DNA of 64,000 bases, taken from positions 659,090 through 723,089 of the forward strand of contig NZ_KI911782.1 in NCBI RefSeq assembly GCF_000515395.1, written 5' to 3'. Position 1 is the first letter of the stretch. Every line of letters begins with the position of its first letter. A program made the position numbers and the translations under genes. Below, in pieces: positions 37,940 to 47,136 of this stretch. Source of the stretch: Jiangella gansuensis DSM 44835. GTDB lineage: Bacteria; Actinomycetota; Actinomycetes; Jiangellales; Jiangellaceae. A model generated the notes under the pieces. It did not search any database and had not been told where the DNA came from. It worked only from the letters and a program-made list of their open reading frames with translations.

Positions 37940-38797
37940 TCAGCCGACCGGCAGCCGGAACAGGTCGTCGTCCAGCGGCTCGACCAGGCCGTCGGCGACC
38001 AGTCCGTCCAGGGCGCGCTCCCGCTGGACCGCCACCGGCCACGCGTCGTCCAGGCGGACCTTGGGCACTGGTCCGGCAGCGTCGCGCAGCACCGCCATCA
38101 GCCGGCCGCGGGCCTGCCGGTCGGTGCCGTGCCAGGCCTGTCCGCGCCGGGGTGGGCCGTCGTCGGGCCGCGATCCGCCGAGCCGCCAAGCGCAGTCGGT
38201 GCTGACCGGGCAGCCGTCACAGCGTGGTGACCGGGCGGTGCAGACCAGCGCGCCCAGCTCCATGACCGCGACGGCCCAGGTGGGTGCGTCCTCGGGCGGG
38301 AGCAGGCTCTCGGCCAGCCGGCGTTCCGCTGCCGTCGTCGACGGGGGCGGGTACTGGGTTCCGTTCACGGTTCGGGCCAGCACCCGGCGGACATTGGTGT
38401 CGAGGACCGCGTGCCGGGCGCCGAAGGCGAACGACGCCACCGCGGCGGCCGTGTACTCGCCGACCCCGGGCAGCGCGAGCAGGTCCTCGTAGCTCGACGG
38501 CACTCGGCCCGCGTGTGCGTCGACGATGGCCCGGGCGGCGGAGTGCAGGCGAAGCGCGCGGCGCGGGTAGCCCAGACGGCCCCAGGCGCGGATGGCCTCG
38601 CCGGGCTCCGCTGACGCCAGCCCGGCCGGCTCCGGCCAGCGGACCATCCACTCCCGCCACACCGGGAGGACCCGCGCGACCGGGGTCTGCTGCAGCATGA
38701 TCTCGCTCACCAGGACCCCCCACGGAGTCCGGTCCGCCGCGCGCCAGGGCAGCTCGCGCGCATTCGCGGCGTACCAGGACATGACGGCGGCGTGCAT
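37940..38797 (-). CDS. mutY: A/G-specific adenine glycosylase MutY
   Basis: A 285-residue base-excision enzyme that removes A opposite 8-oxoG. It has catalytic Glu in SEIMLQQTPV, a helix-hairpin-helix LLALPGVGEYTAAAV followed by catalytic Asp in AVLDTNVRRV, and a 4Fe-4S cluster motif C-x6-C-x2-C-x5-C (CTARSPRCDGCPVSTDC). The C-terminal NUDT-like recognition domain is very short or absent, as in many actinobacterial forms. The start is ATG 38797. Confidence 0.93.
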   Translation of the reverse strand: MHAAVMSWYAANARELPWRAADRTPWGVLVSEIMLQQTPVARVLPVWREWMVRWPEPAGLASAEPGEAIRAWGRLGYPRRALRLHSAARAIVDAHAGRVPSSYEDLLALPGVGEYTAAAVASFAFGARHAVLDTNVRRVLARTVNGTQYPPPSTTAAERRLAESLLPPEDAPTWAVAVMELGALVCTARSPRCDGCPVSTDCAWRLGGSRPDDGPPRRGQAWHGTDRQARGRLMAVLRDAAGPVPKVRLDDAWPVAVQRERALDGLVADGLVEPLDDDLFRLPVG

Positions 38798-39089
38798 CAA
38801 ACGCGATTCTACGAGCTGCGCCTCGGGTGCTCGGCACTCGGCACCCCCGGAGAATGCCGCAGGGCAGACGACACCGGCAATGACGCTCAGGCGGGTCAAA
38901 AAGGGCGGTAGCGCATAAATGAGCTTCGTGCCGATAGCGATGCGAATGACCTGGCCGCAGACTTCGTGATGTCCGTTGACTCATCGCTCGTCTGAAAGTT
39001 AGCGTCTTCGCCGTGTGATCAACACGCACATCCGATAAAGCTGGCCGAGTCCATTTTGGCTGGAAAAGAGAATCGAAAGAGGAGTACGT

Positions 39090-40295
39090 ATGACTTGTGG
39101 AACGGCTGACAGGCGGCGCTCCCGCCGAACTGCGGTCAAGGCGGTCGCGGGCGTCGCCGGTGCCGCTCTGGCCGTCACCACCGCCGGGTTCCAGGCGCAG
39201 GCGGCCGAGGCCGGCCAGGACGCGCGCCAGGACGGCGACTTCCGGATCGCCGCCGACGGCTACTACGCCACCGCTCGGGTCGCCACAGCCGGAAACGCTC
39301 TGATCCCGGTGCCGGTCCCCGAGGTCGACGCGCACGTCACCGTCGGTCAGATCGAGTCCGAGGCGAACTCCGCCGGTATCGAGGGCGAGGACGAGGGCGT
39401 CCACTCGCGCGCGTTCGGCACCATCGCGAGCGTCGGCGGCGCCGGCGCCGAGTTCGACGTGCCGTACCTGGTCGAGCAGGTCGCGCTGCCGGAGGAGGCC
39501 GAGTCGGCCAGCTACGGTGTGCACGACGTCGAGGTGCCGATCGTGGGCACGCTCAGCGCCATCTCCGGTGAGGTCAAGGCCAACTGGAACAACGACCTGG
39601 TGACCGAGGGTGCGCCGGGCGGCGTGCTCACCTCGCTGTACTCGGGCGTCGGCCAGGTCGACCTCCTCCACGTCGACGACCTCGGGCCGGTCACCGAGCT
39701 GCTGCCGATCGAGCTGCCCGCCGGGAGCCCGCTGATGACCGTCGGCGCAGGCCAGCTCCTGCAGGAGACCGGCACGTTCCCGAAGGACGACGGCACCCTG
39801 GGCGCCTACGCCGAGGTCAGCGGCCGGTTCGCCGACCTCAGCATCCTCGGCGGCGCCGCCGAGGGCGGCATCTCCCTCGGCTTCGCCGGCGCCGACGACG
39901 GTGACACCCCGAACGCCTGGGGCCGTCTCGAGGCCACCGGCGAGCCGGGCGGCGCGTCGTTCGACTACGAGCTGCCGGCGCTGGAGCTGCACGTCGCAGA
40001 CGAGGAGGTCATCGACGTCGAGCCGGGCTTCGACGAAACCATCGACCTGGGCGGGGTCTCGGTGAACCTCAACTTCGCCGACTACCGCGAGGACGACACC
40101 GTCATCGCCGAGGACGGCACCGCCGCGGCGGCCTCCGGTGGCGGCCTGTCCGTGCGGATCACCCTCAGCGTCGAGGTGCCGGTCGTGGGCGAGGTCGAGA
40201 TCGGTAGCGCCGAGGTCGGCCTGCTGAGCTTCCCCGAGCTGAGCGTCGAGGTTCCCGAGGGCGGCATCTCCGAGCCGGTCATCCTCGAGAACTGA
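39090..40295 (+). CDS. Secreted protein of unknown function
   Basis: A 401-residue protein. Signal peptide: RRRSRRTAVKAVAGVAGAAL then AVTTAGFQAQAAEA, with a Tat-like RRSRRT run. The mature part is acidic, lacks cysteine and is predicted all-beta, with alternating blocks such as VPVPEVDAHVTVGQIESEA and GGVSVNLNFADYRED. Layout resembles actinobacterial choice-of-anchor secreted proteins; no enzyme motif is visible. AGAGGAGTACGT lies before ATG 39090. It is preceded by an AT-rich promoter region of 292 bp. Confidence 0.8.
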   Translation: MTCGTADRRRSRRTAVKAVAGVAGAALAVTTAGFQAQAAEAGQDARQDGDFRIAADGYYATARVATAGNALIPVPVPEVDAHVTVGQIESEANSAGIEGEDEGVHSRAFGTIASVGGAGAEFDVPYLVEQVALPEEAESASYGVHDVEVPIVGTLSAISGEVKANWNNDLVTEGAPGGVLTSLYSGVGQVDLLHVDDLGPVTELLPIELPAGSPLMTVGAGQLLQETGTFPKDDGTLGAYAEVSGRFADLSILGGAAEGGISLGFAGADDGDTPNAWGRLEATGEPGGASFDYELPALELHVADEEVIDVEPGFDETIDLGGVSVNLNFADYREDDTVIAEDGTAAAASGGGLSVRITLSVEVPVVGEVEIGSAEVGLLSFPELSVEVPEGGISEPVILEN

Positions 40296-40377
40296 GTCGA
40301 TCAAGACATGGCGGCACCACCCACCGCCGTGGGTGCCCGAAGGCTCGTGGCCGAGGGCATCGCGTGAAGTGAACACC

Positions 40378-40420
40378 GCTTGTGGGTCCGCACCCCGACC
40401 AGGGGAGCGGGCCCACAAGC
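40378..40420. terminator. Bidirectional terminator before disA 3' end
   Basis: A 14-bp stem (GCTTGTGGGTCCGC with GCGGGCCCACAAGC, one G-U pair) with a 15-nt loop lies between the convergent secreted-protein gene and disA. Confidence 0.8.
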
Positions 40421-40444
40421 TCGTTCCCGGGCTGTCGGGGCGAG

Positions 40445-41539
40445 TCAGACGTAGCGTTCGAGGATGCTGGACTCGGCCAGCCGGGACAGGCCCTCGCGGA
40501 CGCTGCGGGCGCGGCTCTCGCCGACGCCGTCGACGGCCTGGAGGTCGTCGACGCTGGCAGCCAAAAGCTTCTGCAGGCCGCCGAAGTGCTCGACCAGGCG
40601 GTCGATGACGCTGTCGGGCAGCCGTGGCACGCGGGCCAGGAGCCGGAACCCGCGCGGGCTGACCGCGGCGTCGAGCTGCTCGCCTCCGCCGGGGAACCCG
40701 AGCGACCGGGCCACGGCTCCGAGGTCCAGGAGGTCGGCACCGGACAGCGTGTCGAGTGCGCTGATGGCCTCGTCGAGGCTGCGCCTGCGCCGCCCGGACG
40801 GTGCCGGCAGGTAGTCGCGGATGACCAGCTCGCGGTCGGTGTCGACGCCGGCGACGAGCTCGTCGAGCTGGAGGCTGAGCAGCCGGCCGTCGGTACCCAA
40901 CTCGACGACGTAGCCGTCGATCTCGACGGAAATGCGCCGGACCATCTCCAGCCGCTGCGCGACGGCGACGACGTCGCGGACGGTGACGAGATCCTCGATC
41001 TCGAGCGCGGACAGCGTGCCGGAGACCTCGTCGAGGCGCAGCTTGTACCGCTCCAGCGTGGCCAGCGCCTGGTTGGCGCGGGAGAGGATCTGGCCGGCGT
41101 CTTCCAGCACGTACCGGATGTCGTCGACATAGATGGCCACGATGCGCATCGACTGACTGACCGAGATGACAGGGAAACCTGTCTGCTTGGCGACACGTTC
41201 GGCGGTGCGGTGGCGCGTGCCGGACTCGGTGGTGGGGATGGACGGGTCGGGCACCAGCTGGGTGGCGGCCTTGAGGATCTTGGTACAGTCGCGGTCGACG
41301 ACGATGGCACCGTCCATCTTGGCCAGCTCACGCAACCGGGTGGCGCTGAACTCGACGTCGAGGGAGAAGCCTCCGGTGCTCATGGCCTCGATGGTCTTGT
41401 CGTAGCCGAGCACCACGAGGGCACCGGTGCGCCCGCGCAGAATGCGCTCCAGGCCTTCGCGCAGGGCTGTGCCAGGCGCTACAGCTGCCAGAGCCAGGCG
41501 CAACTTCGCATCGGCGCCGGCTCGATCGTTGCCTTGCAC
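40445..41539 (-). CDS. disA: Diadenylate cyclase DisA
   Basis: Makes c-di-AMP from two ATP and scans DNA for branched structures; 364 residues. The DAC domain (about 10-145) has the catalytic DGA (KMDGAIVVD) and RHRTAE (GTRHRTAER). A linker helix domain and a C-terminal HhH DNA-binding domain ([20 protein letters not shown]) follow. Adjacent radA is the usual partner in actinobacteria; M. smegmatis RadA inhibits DisA (established). The start is GTG 41539. Confidence 0.96.
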   Translation of the reverse strand: MQGNDRAGADAKLRLALAAVAPGTALREGLERILRGRTGALVVLGYDKTIEAMSTGGFSLDVEFSATRLRELAKMDGAIVVDRDCTKILKAATQLVPDPSIPTTESGTRHRTAERVAKQTGFPVISVSQSMRIVAIYVDDIRYVLEDAGQILSRANQALATLERYKLRLDEVSGTLSALEIEDLVTVRDVVAVAQRLEMVRRISVEIDGYVVELGTDGRLLSLQLDELVAGVDTDRELVIRDYLPAPSGRRRRSLDEAISALDTLSGADLLDLGAVARSLGFPGGGEQLDAAVSPRGFRLLARVPRLPDSVIDRLVEHFGGLQKLLAASVDDLQAVDGVGESRARSVREGLSRLAESSILERYV

Positions 41540-41724
41540 GTGACCCCTGTCGTGACCTGACGGCTTTCGTGGAATTCAGTGTACGGGCGCTCAGCGCCGC
41601 GCCGCGGTGGGACGGCAGACGACGCTGGGTTGAACAGTCTAGGGCGTTTCGTGCCCTTCTGTGGCGACGAACGCGTCAATACAACACAACGAATCAGGTG
41701 CCGGCGAGCGAAATCATGGCCGCA

Positions 41725-43080
41725 TCAGGCCACGCCACCGACGGCCGCGGCGAGCGCCTGGCCGACATCGGCCACTTCGATGACCTTGATGCCGGCCGGC
41801 ACCGGACCGGGGTCGGCCGGAACGAGCGCCGTCGTGAAGCCCATGCGTTCGGCCTCGGCCAACCGTCGTTGCAGGCCGACGACACGGCGGATCTCGCCTG
41901 CCAGACCGACCTCGCCGAGCGCGGTGAGCGCCGGCGGCAGTGGCCGGCCGGACGCGGCGCTGGCCACGGCGAGCATCATGGCGAGATCGGCGGAGGGCTC
42001 AGTCAGCTTGGCCCCGCCGACGGTGGATGTATAGACGTCGCTGCTGCTCAGCCGGACATTGCCACGGCGTTCGAGCACTGCCAGCACCATGGCCACACGG
42101 GAGGAGTCCAGCCCGCTGTTCGCCCGCCGCGGCGTGGCCAACGCGGAGGTGGCGACCAACGCTTGCACCTCGCCCAGCAGTGGCCGGCGCCCCTCGAGCG
42201 TCACCGTGATGCAGGTGCCCGGCACCGGGGCGGCGTGCCGTGACAGGAACAGCCCGGTGGGGTCGGCCAGCGAGCTGATGCCGGTGTCGGTGAGGTCGAA
42301 GCAGCCGACCTCGTCAGCCGGGCCGTAGCGGTTCTTGATGGTGCGCACGAGCCGCAGCCGCGAATGGCGGTCGCCCTCGAACTGCAGGACCACGTCGACC
42401 AGGTGCTCGAGCACCCGCGGGCCGGCGATGCCGCCGTCCTTGGTGACGTGACCCACCAGGATGGTGGCGATGCCGCGTTCCTTGGCCACCCGGATCATCG
42501 CCGCCGCGACCTCGCGGACCTGGGTGACCCCGCCCGCCGCGCCGTCGGTCGCCGGGTTGGAGACCGTCTGCACCGAGTCGAGCACGATCAGCGACGGCTG
42601 CACCGCCTCCACGTGCCCCAGCACCGCCGACAGGTCGGTCTCGGACGCCAGGTACAGATGGTCGGCCAGTGCGCCCGTGCGCTCGGCCCGCAGCCGGACC
42701 TGGGAGGCGGACTCCTCACCGGTGACGTAGAGGGCGCGGCCCGCTTCGTGCGCCCAGCGCGCGCTCACATCCAGCAGCAGCGTCGACTTGCCGACGCCCG
42801 GCTCGCCGGCCAGCAGGATGACGGCACCCTGGACCAGCCCGCCGCCGAGCGCACGGTCGAACTCGCCCACACCGGTGGGCCGCGACCGCGCCACCTCGAG
42901 GCCGACCGCCGCGATGGGTCGCGCCGCCTCGGCTACCGGGCCGGCGGCGACGGCACCGGCCCGTGGCGCGCCGGCAGCCTCGACGGTGCCCCAGGCCTGG
43001 CACTCACCGCAGCGGCCGACCCATTTCGCCGTCGTCCAGCCGCACTCGCCGCACCGGAAGATCTGTGCTGCCTTCGCCAT
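41725..43080 (-). CDS. radA: DNA repair protein RadA
   Basis: A branch-migrating ATPase in recombinational repair, 451 residues. It has an N-terminal C4 zinc finger (CGECGW ... CGECQAW), Walker A GEPGVGKST, the RadA-specific KNRYG motif (IKNRYGPADEVGCF) and a C-terminal Lon-like domain with DVYTSTVGGAKLTEP and LGEVGLAGEIR. ATG 43080 gives MAKAAQIFRCGECGW; the in-frame start ten codons upstream is less likely. It lies upstream of disA, 185 nt apart. Confidence 0.96.
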   Translation of the reverse strand: MAKAAQIFRCGECGWTTAKWVGRCGECQAWGTVEAAGAPRAGAVAAGPVAEAARPIAAVGLEVARSRPTGVGEFDRALGGGLVQGAVILLAGEPGVGKSTLLLDVSARWAHEAGRALYVTGEESASQVRLRAERTGALADHLYLASETDLSAVLGHVEAVQPSLIVLDSVQTVSNPATDGAAGGVTQVREVAAAMIRVAKERGIATILVGHVTKDGGIAGPRVLEHLVDVVLQFEGDRHSRLRLVRTIKNRYGPADEVGCFDLTDTGISSLADPTGLFLSRHAAPVPGTCITVTLEGRRPLLGEVQALVATSALATPRRANSGLDSSRVAMVLAVLERRGNVRLSSSDVYTSTVGGAKLTEPSADLAMMLAVASAASGRPLPPALTALGEVGLAGEIRRVVGLQRRLAEAERMGFTTALVPADPGPVPAGIKVIEVADVGQALAAAVGGVA

Positions 43081-43132
43081 GCCTCGAACCGTAGCCTGGC
43101 CGTCCGACAACGTGGCGCGAACGCCGTCGTCG

Positions 43133-43837
43133 TCAGAAGCGGCGCCAGAACAGGTTGACCGCGTAGTCGACGGAGCTGCCCGAATGCTCAGCGAGTATGG
43201 CGTCCGCGGTGTCGGGTGCGAACTCGATGCGTACGACCGCCTCGAAGGTCCGCCGGTCGGGCATCGCCCAGCGCATCTCCAGGGACTCGCGGTGCCATCC
43301 CTGACGGGCCCAGAACCGTTCGACGGCGGCGGCGTCGTAATCGGGCAGGCCGGTGCGGAACCAGCGGCCGAACGTCGAGCGGGTGGCGTCGTTGTCGATG
43401 ACGAACGCCGTGCCGCCGTGCCGCATCACCCGCGACAGTTCCGCCAGCCCGGGCTCGCAGCCCGGGCCGAAGAAGTACGCCCACCGCGCGTGCGCGACGT
43501 CCACCGTCGCCGGCGGCACGGGCAGCGCCTGCGCGGTGCCGCGCAGCACGGTGATCCGGGAGCGGGCGTCGGCCGGCAACTCACCCAGCCGCCGCTCCGC
43601 CCGCTTGAGCAGTGGGCGGTGCGGCTCGACCCCCGTGACGCGGCGGGCGTCCGCGGCGAACCATGGCAGGTGGAACCCGGAGCCGCAGCCGATGTCGAGC
43701 ACGTCGAGCCCGCGCCAGTCGTGCAGGCGGCGCATCGCGGCCTCGATGACGCCGTCGGGATCGACGCCGCGGTTCTCCTGCTCGTACACGTCCGGGTAGG
43801 TCCAGATGTTCGGACTGGGGATGACATCACGGCGCAC
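43133..43837 (-). CDS. Class I SAM-dependent methyltransferase
   Basis: A 234-residue methyltransferase with motif I VLDIGCGSGFH, motif II VTGVEPH and post-I VDVAHARWAYFFGPG. The rest has no specific signature. It starts at GTG 43837 (VRRDVIPSPNIWTYPDVYE); the open frame upstream is unlike homologous N-termini. The substrate is unknown. The stop lies 52 nt upstream of the radA start. Confidence 0.87.
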   Translation of the reverse strand: MRRDVIPSPNIWTYPDVYEQENRGVDPDGVIEAAMRRLHDWRGLDVLDIGCGSGFHLPWFAADARRVTGVEPHRPLLKRAERRLGELPADARSRITVLRGTAQALPVPPATVDVAHARWAYFFGPGCEPGLAELSRVMRHGGTAFVIDNDATRSTFGRWFRTGLPDYDAAAVERFWARQGWHRESLEMRWAMPDRRTFEAVVRIEFAPDTADAILAEHSGSSVDYAVNLFWRRF

Positions 43838-44114
43838 GGCCCAAGGATCGCAGAACCCGGACACTGGAGAACTCGAGGGGCAACTGCCGGCAATCGCTGA
43901 CGCCGTGAGTGAATTCGGGCAGATGGTGCTATCTGCTGACCGGACGCCCAAACAATGCAAACTGGAAAGATTACTACCGGGGGCCTGTCAGCTATGTGAA
44001 TGACCTTTTGTAGAGTACCTTGACACGTCTGGTCAGGGCGTCGAATGTACTCCCTGGCGGGCACCCAGAAAACAGGTTGCCTGGGGTAACACTTTCCATG
44101 ATTTGAGGAGAATT

Positions 44115-45632
44115 GTGTTGAAGACAGTGCTGCGTGGCGCCGTTGTTGCCGGCGCTGCGCTCGCCGCCTGTTTCGCGCTCAGCGTCCCGGCGGCTTCCGC
44201 TGAGGAGCGGGAGGGGGTTGAGCTCCCCAACGAAATCACGAACGTGGAGGAGGCCAACGGCCTTCTCGACCAGCTGGGTCTCGGCGAGATCAACGTCGGC
44301 AACAGCCTCTGCGCGCTGCCGTGGCTGTGGCAGGGACCGTTCAACATCTTCGTCGGTGGCCAGGATGCCTACTACGAGGCCTGCAATGGCAACACGGGCA
44401 TCTCGATCGGCGATGGCATCAACGTCCTGAACAACGGGGCCGACTCGTACGGTGACGGCATCAACGTCCTCAACAACACGTGCGCCGCGCCGTGGCTCTG
44501 GCAGGGCCCGGCCAACGGTGGCGTCGAGGACCAGGCCGCCTACTACGTGGTCTGCAACACCGAGGACACCACCTACGGCGACGGCATCAACGTGCTCAAC
44601 GGCGCGTGCGCGCTGCCGTGGCTGTGGCAGGGTCCGGCGAACGTGTTCGTCGAGGGCCAGGAGGCGACCTACGTCGCCTGCAACAGCGACGGCACGACGT
44701 ACGGCGACGGCGTCAACGTGGGCAACAACGTCTGCGCGCTGCCGTGGCTGTGGCAGGGCCCGGTCAACGGCTTCACCGATGGCCAGTCCGCTCACTACGC
44801 GGCCTGCAACAACAACGGCACGCTGACGGGTGACGGCGCGAACCTGCTGAACAACGTCTGCGCCGCGCCGTGGCTGTGGCAGGGCCCGGTCAACGCGCTG
44901 CTCGGTGAGCAGGAAGCGCACTACACCGCCTGCAGCGGCACCGAGGCACCGACGGCTGATGGCCTGCTGGCCGGTCTGCTCTCCGGCGACGGTGGCAGCC
45001 TGAACGTCCTCAACGACGCCTGCGTCCTGCCGTGGCTCTGGCAGGGTCCGATCAACGCGGTGATCGACAGCCAGTCGGCGTACTACACCGCTTGCGACGG
45101 ACGCGCCGAGGCCGAGGTCGAGGTCGATGGGACCGAGGTCGAGGTCGACGGCGTTGAGGTTGACGGCGTCGAGGTCGAGGTTGACGGCGTTGAGGTTGAC
45201 GGCGTTGAGGTCGAGGTCGATGGGACCGAGGTTGACGGCGTTGAGGTCGACGGCGTCGAGGTCGAGGTCGATGGGACCGAGGTCGACGGCGTTGAGGTTG
45301 ACGGCGTCGAGGTCGAGGTGGACGGTACTGAGGTCGACGGGACCGAGGTCGACGGCACCGAGGTCGACGGGACCGAGACCGATGGCACTGAGACCGACGG
45401 CACCGAGACCGACGGGACCGAGACCGACGGCACCGAGACCGACGGCACCGAGACCGACGGGACCGAGACCGACGGCACCGAGACCGACGGCACCGAGGAC
45501 GGCTCCGGCGACGGCGAGACCCTGCCGGACACCGGCTTCGCCTCCAGCCAGGTGCTGTTCATGGGCATCGTCCTGATGCTCGCCGGTGGGGTGGCGGCGT
45601 TCGCCGTCAGCCGGCGCAGCGCTCAGGTCTGA
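44115..45632 (+). CDS. LPDTG-anchored surface protein with PWLWQGP repeats
   Basis: A 505-residue cell-wall protein. The signal peptide ends around PAASA-EE. Six 42-residue modules (residues about 57-330) each contain two cysteines 24 residues apart, a CALPWLWQGP core, then a GQxAxYxxC tail; most open with GDGINVLNN. A long acidic linker of VEVDG and TDGTE repeats (about 332-463) follows, then LPDTG (470-474), a membrane helix and RRS, the full sortase signal. GAGGAG precedes GTG 44115; TTG 44118 is an alternative start. I do not recognise the module. The sortase is not in the window. It may be a wall-exposed adhesin or surface-coat protein (inference). Confidence 0.9.
   Translation: MLKTVLRGAVVAGAALAACFALSVPAASAEEREGVELPNEITNVEEANGLLDQLGLGEINVGNSLCALPWLWQGPFNIFVGGQDAYYEACNGNTGISIGDGINVLNNGADSYGDGINVLNNTCAAPWLWQGPANGGVEDQAAYYVVCNTEDTTYGDGINVLNGACALPWLWQGPANVFVEGQEATYVACNSDGTTYGDGVNVGNNVCALPWLWQGPVNGFTDGQSAHYAACNNNGTLTGDGANLLNNVCAAPWLWQGPVNALLGEQEAHYTACSGTEAPTADGLLAGLLSGDGGSLNVLNDACVLPWLWQGPINAVIDSQSAYYTACDGRAEAEVEVDGTEVEVDGVEVDGVEVEVDGVEVDGVEVEVDGTEVDGVEVDGVEVEVDGTEVDGVEVDGVEVEVDGTEVDGTEVDGTEVDGTETDGTETDGTETDGTETDGTETDGTETDGTETDGTETDGTEDGSGDGETLPDTGFASSQVLFMGIVLMLAGGVAAFAVSRRSAQV
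44283..45100 (+). repeat. Six 126-bp in-frame modules (PWLWQGP repeats)
   Basis: Module starts lie at 44283, 44451, 44577, 44703, 44829 and 44985. Neighbours 44451-44829 are spaced exactly 126 bp. A 42-bp truncated unit (GDGINVLNNGADSY) at 44409-44450 follows module 1. DNA is well conserved in the WLWQGP core, less so in the tails. Confidence 0.9.
45107..45500 (+). repeat. Acidic tandem repeat linker
   Basis: A first part has VEVEVDG/TEVDGVEVDG blocks with a period of about 51 bp. The second part, from about 45370, has 15-bp units encoding TETDG (ACCGAGACCGACGG). The near-identity of units makes slippage and length variation likely. Confidence 0.88.
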
Positions 45633-45669
45633 GGCTCGTCAGTGACGCGGTAACTCCCCTGTAGAGGTC

Positions 45670-45707
45670 GCCGGACCCGACCGTGATGGTCGGGTCCGGC
45701 GGCCTTT
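45670..45707 (+). terminator. Terminator of the surface-protein gene
   Basis: A 13-bp perfect stem, GCCGGACCCGACC with GGTCGGGTCCGGC, and a 5-nt loop, followed by GGCCTTTCG, 37 nt after the stop. Confidence 0.85.
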
Positions 45708-45844
45708 CGCGTTGTCCGCAGTGGGCAGCGGATGCCGGGGCGCAGATCCGTCGTCCTGCCCCGTATCCCGACGCGGGCAGCACGGTCCGCGCCACGGTCA
45801 CCTGAGCCCTGACCGGACCGCCCCGCCGCCTCCCGCGGCGCTCC

Positions 45845-45922
45845 CGTGTTGATCTTGGACTAATCGCGGAATCAATCGGACATTTCACCCTGTGGTTGCG
45901 CGATCTCTCCAAGATCAACGCA
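45845..45922. repeat. Family A palindromic intergenic element, copy 3 (degenerate)
   Basis: Arms GTTGATCTTGGA (45848-45859) and complement (45908-45919) are perfect; the outer CCCG is only partly kept. The interior GCGGAATCAATCGGAC closely matches copy 1 (GCGGAATCAACCGGAC), which shows common descent. Length is 78 bp, as in copies 1 and 2. Confidence 0.82.
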
Positions 45923-46097
45923 GGGAAGGGAGGCGGGAGCATGGGCGGGCCCGGATGCGGAGTCGTGTCGACCCCGTTCACCGCGCCGACTCACGGCCAC
46001 GCCGCGAGAGCCTGCCTCGTCGCACGTGCGGCGACCGTCACGTCGTCGTTCCCGGTGGCGCCTAACGGGCAGATGGCTGCGCCTACTGTGCACCCTT

Positions 46098-46179
46098 CGG
46101 GTCACGTCACTCGCCGCGCGGTCGAACTCTGGCGCGTCAACCGTCCGGTATGGCCCCGAGGCGAGTGACGTGTGACCCG
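46098..46179. repeat. 82-bp inverted repeat
   Basis: CGGGTCACGTCACTCGCC (46098-46115) pairs with GGCGAGTGACGTGTGACCCG (46160-46179) apart from a 2-nt bulge. Size and layout resemble family A but the sequence is unrelated. Only one copy was seen in this window. Confidence 0.7.
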
Positions 46180-46258
46180 CAGCCCGCTATGTGGCCCCGG
46201 CGACGGCTCACAGGGCGGCGGCAGCGGCGACCGACGGCCTCGGACTCCTGCAGGCGCT

Positions 46259-46323
46259 CTCCCGCTTCACCAGGCAAGCATCCATGGTGGAGAGGGAACA
46301 CCCATGGTGGACGTGATCATTTC
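46259..46323 (+). repeat. Family B hairpin element, copy 3
   Basis: TCCCGCTTCACCAGGCAAGC and the tail GTGATCATTTC match copies 1 and 2; the 3' stem arm (GTGGAGAGGGA) differs but can still pair with the 5' arm. The TGA stop of the neighbouring minus-strand gene (46317-46319) lies inside its conserved TGATCA. Confidence 0.82.
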
Positions 46324-47084
46324 GGGGCGGGGTCAGGTGGGGTGGCGGCGGCGGTCGCGGGGTGCACCAGGAGGGGGAGCTGGGCGGCCATGAACGCCTC
46401 GCAGTGCCGTGCCAGTTCGTCGTAGGCCTTGTCGCCGATCAGCGCCCGCAGTTCCGGCTCGTTCGACACGTACACCGGCCGTGCGCCGACGTGCGCCTCG
46501 GTGGCCGTGGTGCAGTACCAGTCCATGTCATGCCCGCCGGGGCCCCAGCCGGCGCGGTCGTACTCGCCGATGGTGATCTCGAGGTAGGTGCTGCCGTCGG
46601 GCCGTTCGGCCTCGCGGTAGGCCCGCCGGATCGGCAGCTGCCAGCACACGTCGGGCTTGGTCTCCAGCGGGTGCTTTCCGACGCTCAGGGCGTACGCGTG
46701 CAGCGCGCAGCCGGTGCCGCCGGCGAAGCCCGGCCGGTTGTGGAACACGCAGGCGCCGTCGACGACGCGGGTCTTGCGCTCGCCGTCCTCGTCCGTCTCG
46801 ACCACCCCGCCGCGCAGGCCGTCCTCGCGCAGGTGCCAGATGTCCGGACCCAGCTGCAGGGCGGCGGCACGGACGCGCTTCTCGTCGTCCTCATCGGAGA
46901 AGTGGGCGCCGTGTGTGCAGCATCCGTCGTCGGGGCGCTCGGCGTAGATGCCCGGACAGCCCTGGCCGAAGATGCACGTCCAGCGTGATGTGAGCCAGGT
47001 GAGGTCGCAGCGCACGACCTGGCCGTCGTCGGCGGGATCGGTGAACTCGACCCAGCCCCGGGCACCCTGCGTCCTCAGCTCCAC
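46317..47084 (-). CDS. Cysteine-rich protein of unknown function
   Basis: A 255-residue protein with many cysteines: [50 protein letters not shown] and DWYCTTA. The arrangement recalls the YkgJ/DUF3109-type metal-binding cluster proteins, but I cannot assign it. It may bind Zn or Fe. Start is GTG 47084 ([14 protein letters not shown]); the upstream frame overlaps the divergent ppx promoter. The stop codon sits inside repeat B copy 3, so that insertion may define the current C-terminus (ATPPDPAPK). Confidence 0.78.
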   Translation of the reverse strand: MELRTQGARGWVEFTDPADDGQVVRCDLTWLTSRWTCIFGQGCPGIYAERPDDGCCTHGAHFSDEDDEKRVRAAALQLGPDIWHLREDGLRGGVVETDEDGERKTRVVDGACVFHNRPGFAGGTGCALHAYALSVGKHPLETKPDVCWQLPIRRAYREAERPDGSTYLEITIGEYDRAGWGPGGHDMDWYCTTATEAHVGARPVYVSNEPELRALIGDKAYDELARHCEAFMAAQLPLLVHPATAAATPPDPAPK

Positions 47085-47136
47085 CCCATCGAGAGTACGA
47101 GCGCGGCGGCCGTACGACACGGGTATCGTCGACTCC

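Larger units (their letters stand above)
45708..46316. other. Intergenic region without genes (about 610 bp)
   Basis: No coding frame here has a plausible start, composition or family. It holds repeat A copy 3 (45845-45922), an 82-bp inverted repeat (46098-46179) and most of repeat B copy 3 (46259-46323), so it is a collecting point for palindromic elements. Confidence 0.7.

Noticed and set aside
43838-44114. Strong promoter before the surface protein
   Set aside because: TTGACA at 44020-44025 is a good -35 but the -10 at normal spacing (GAATGT) is weak, so no promoter is listed.
45107-45500. CRISPR-like regular repeats
   Set aside because: The repeats are in frame, contiguous and encode an acidic linker; there are no unique spacers.
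45708-46256. Small genes in the gap after the surface protein
   Set aside because: The frames there span palindromic elements and have neither starts with ribosome sites nor recognisable products.
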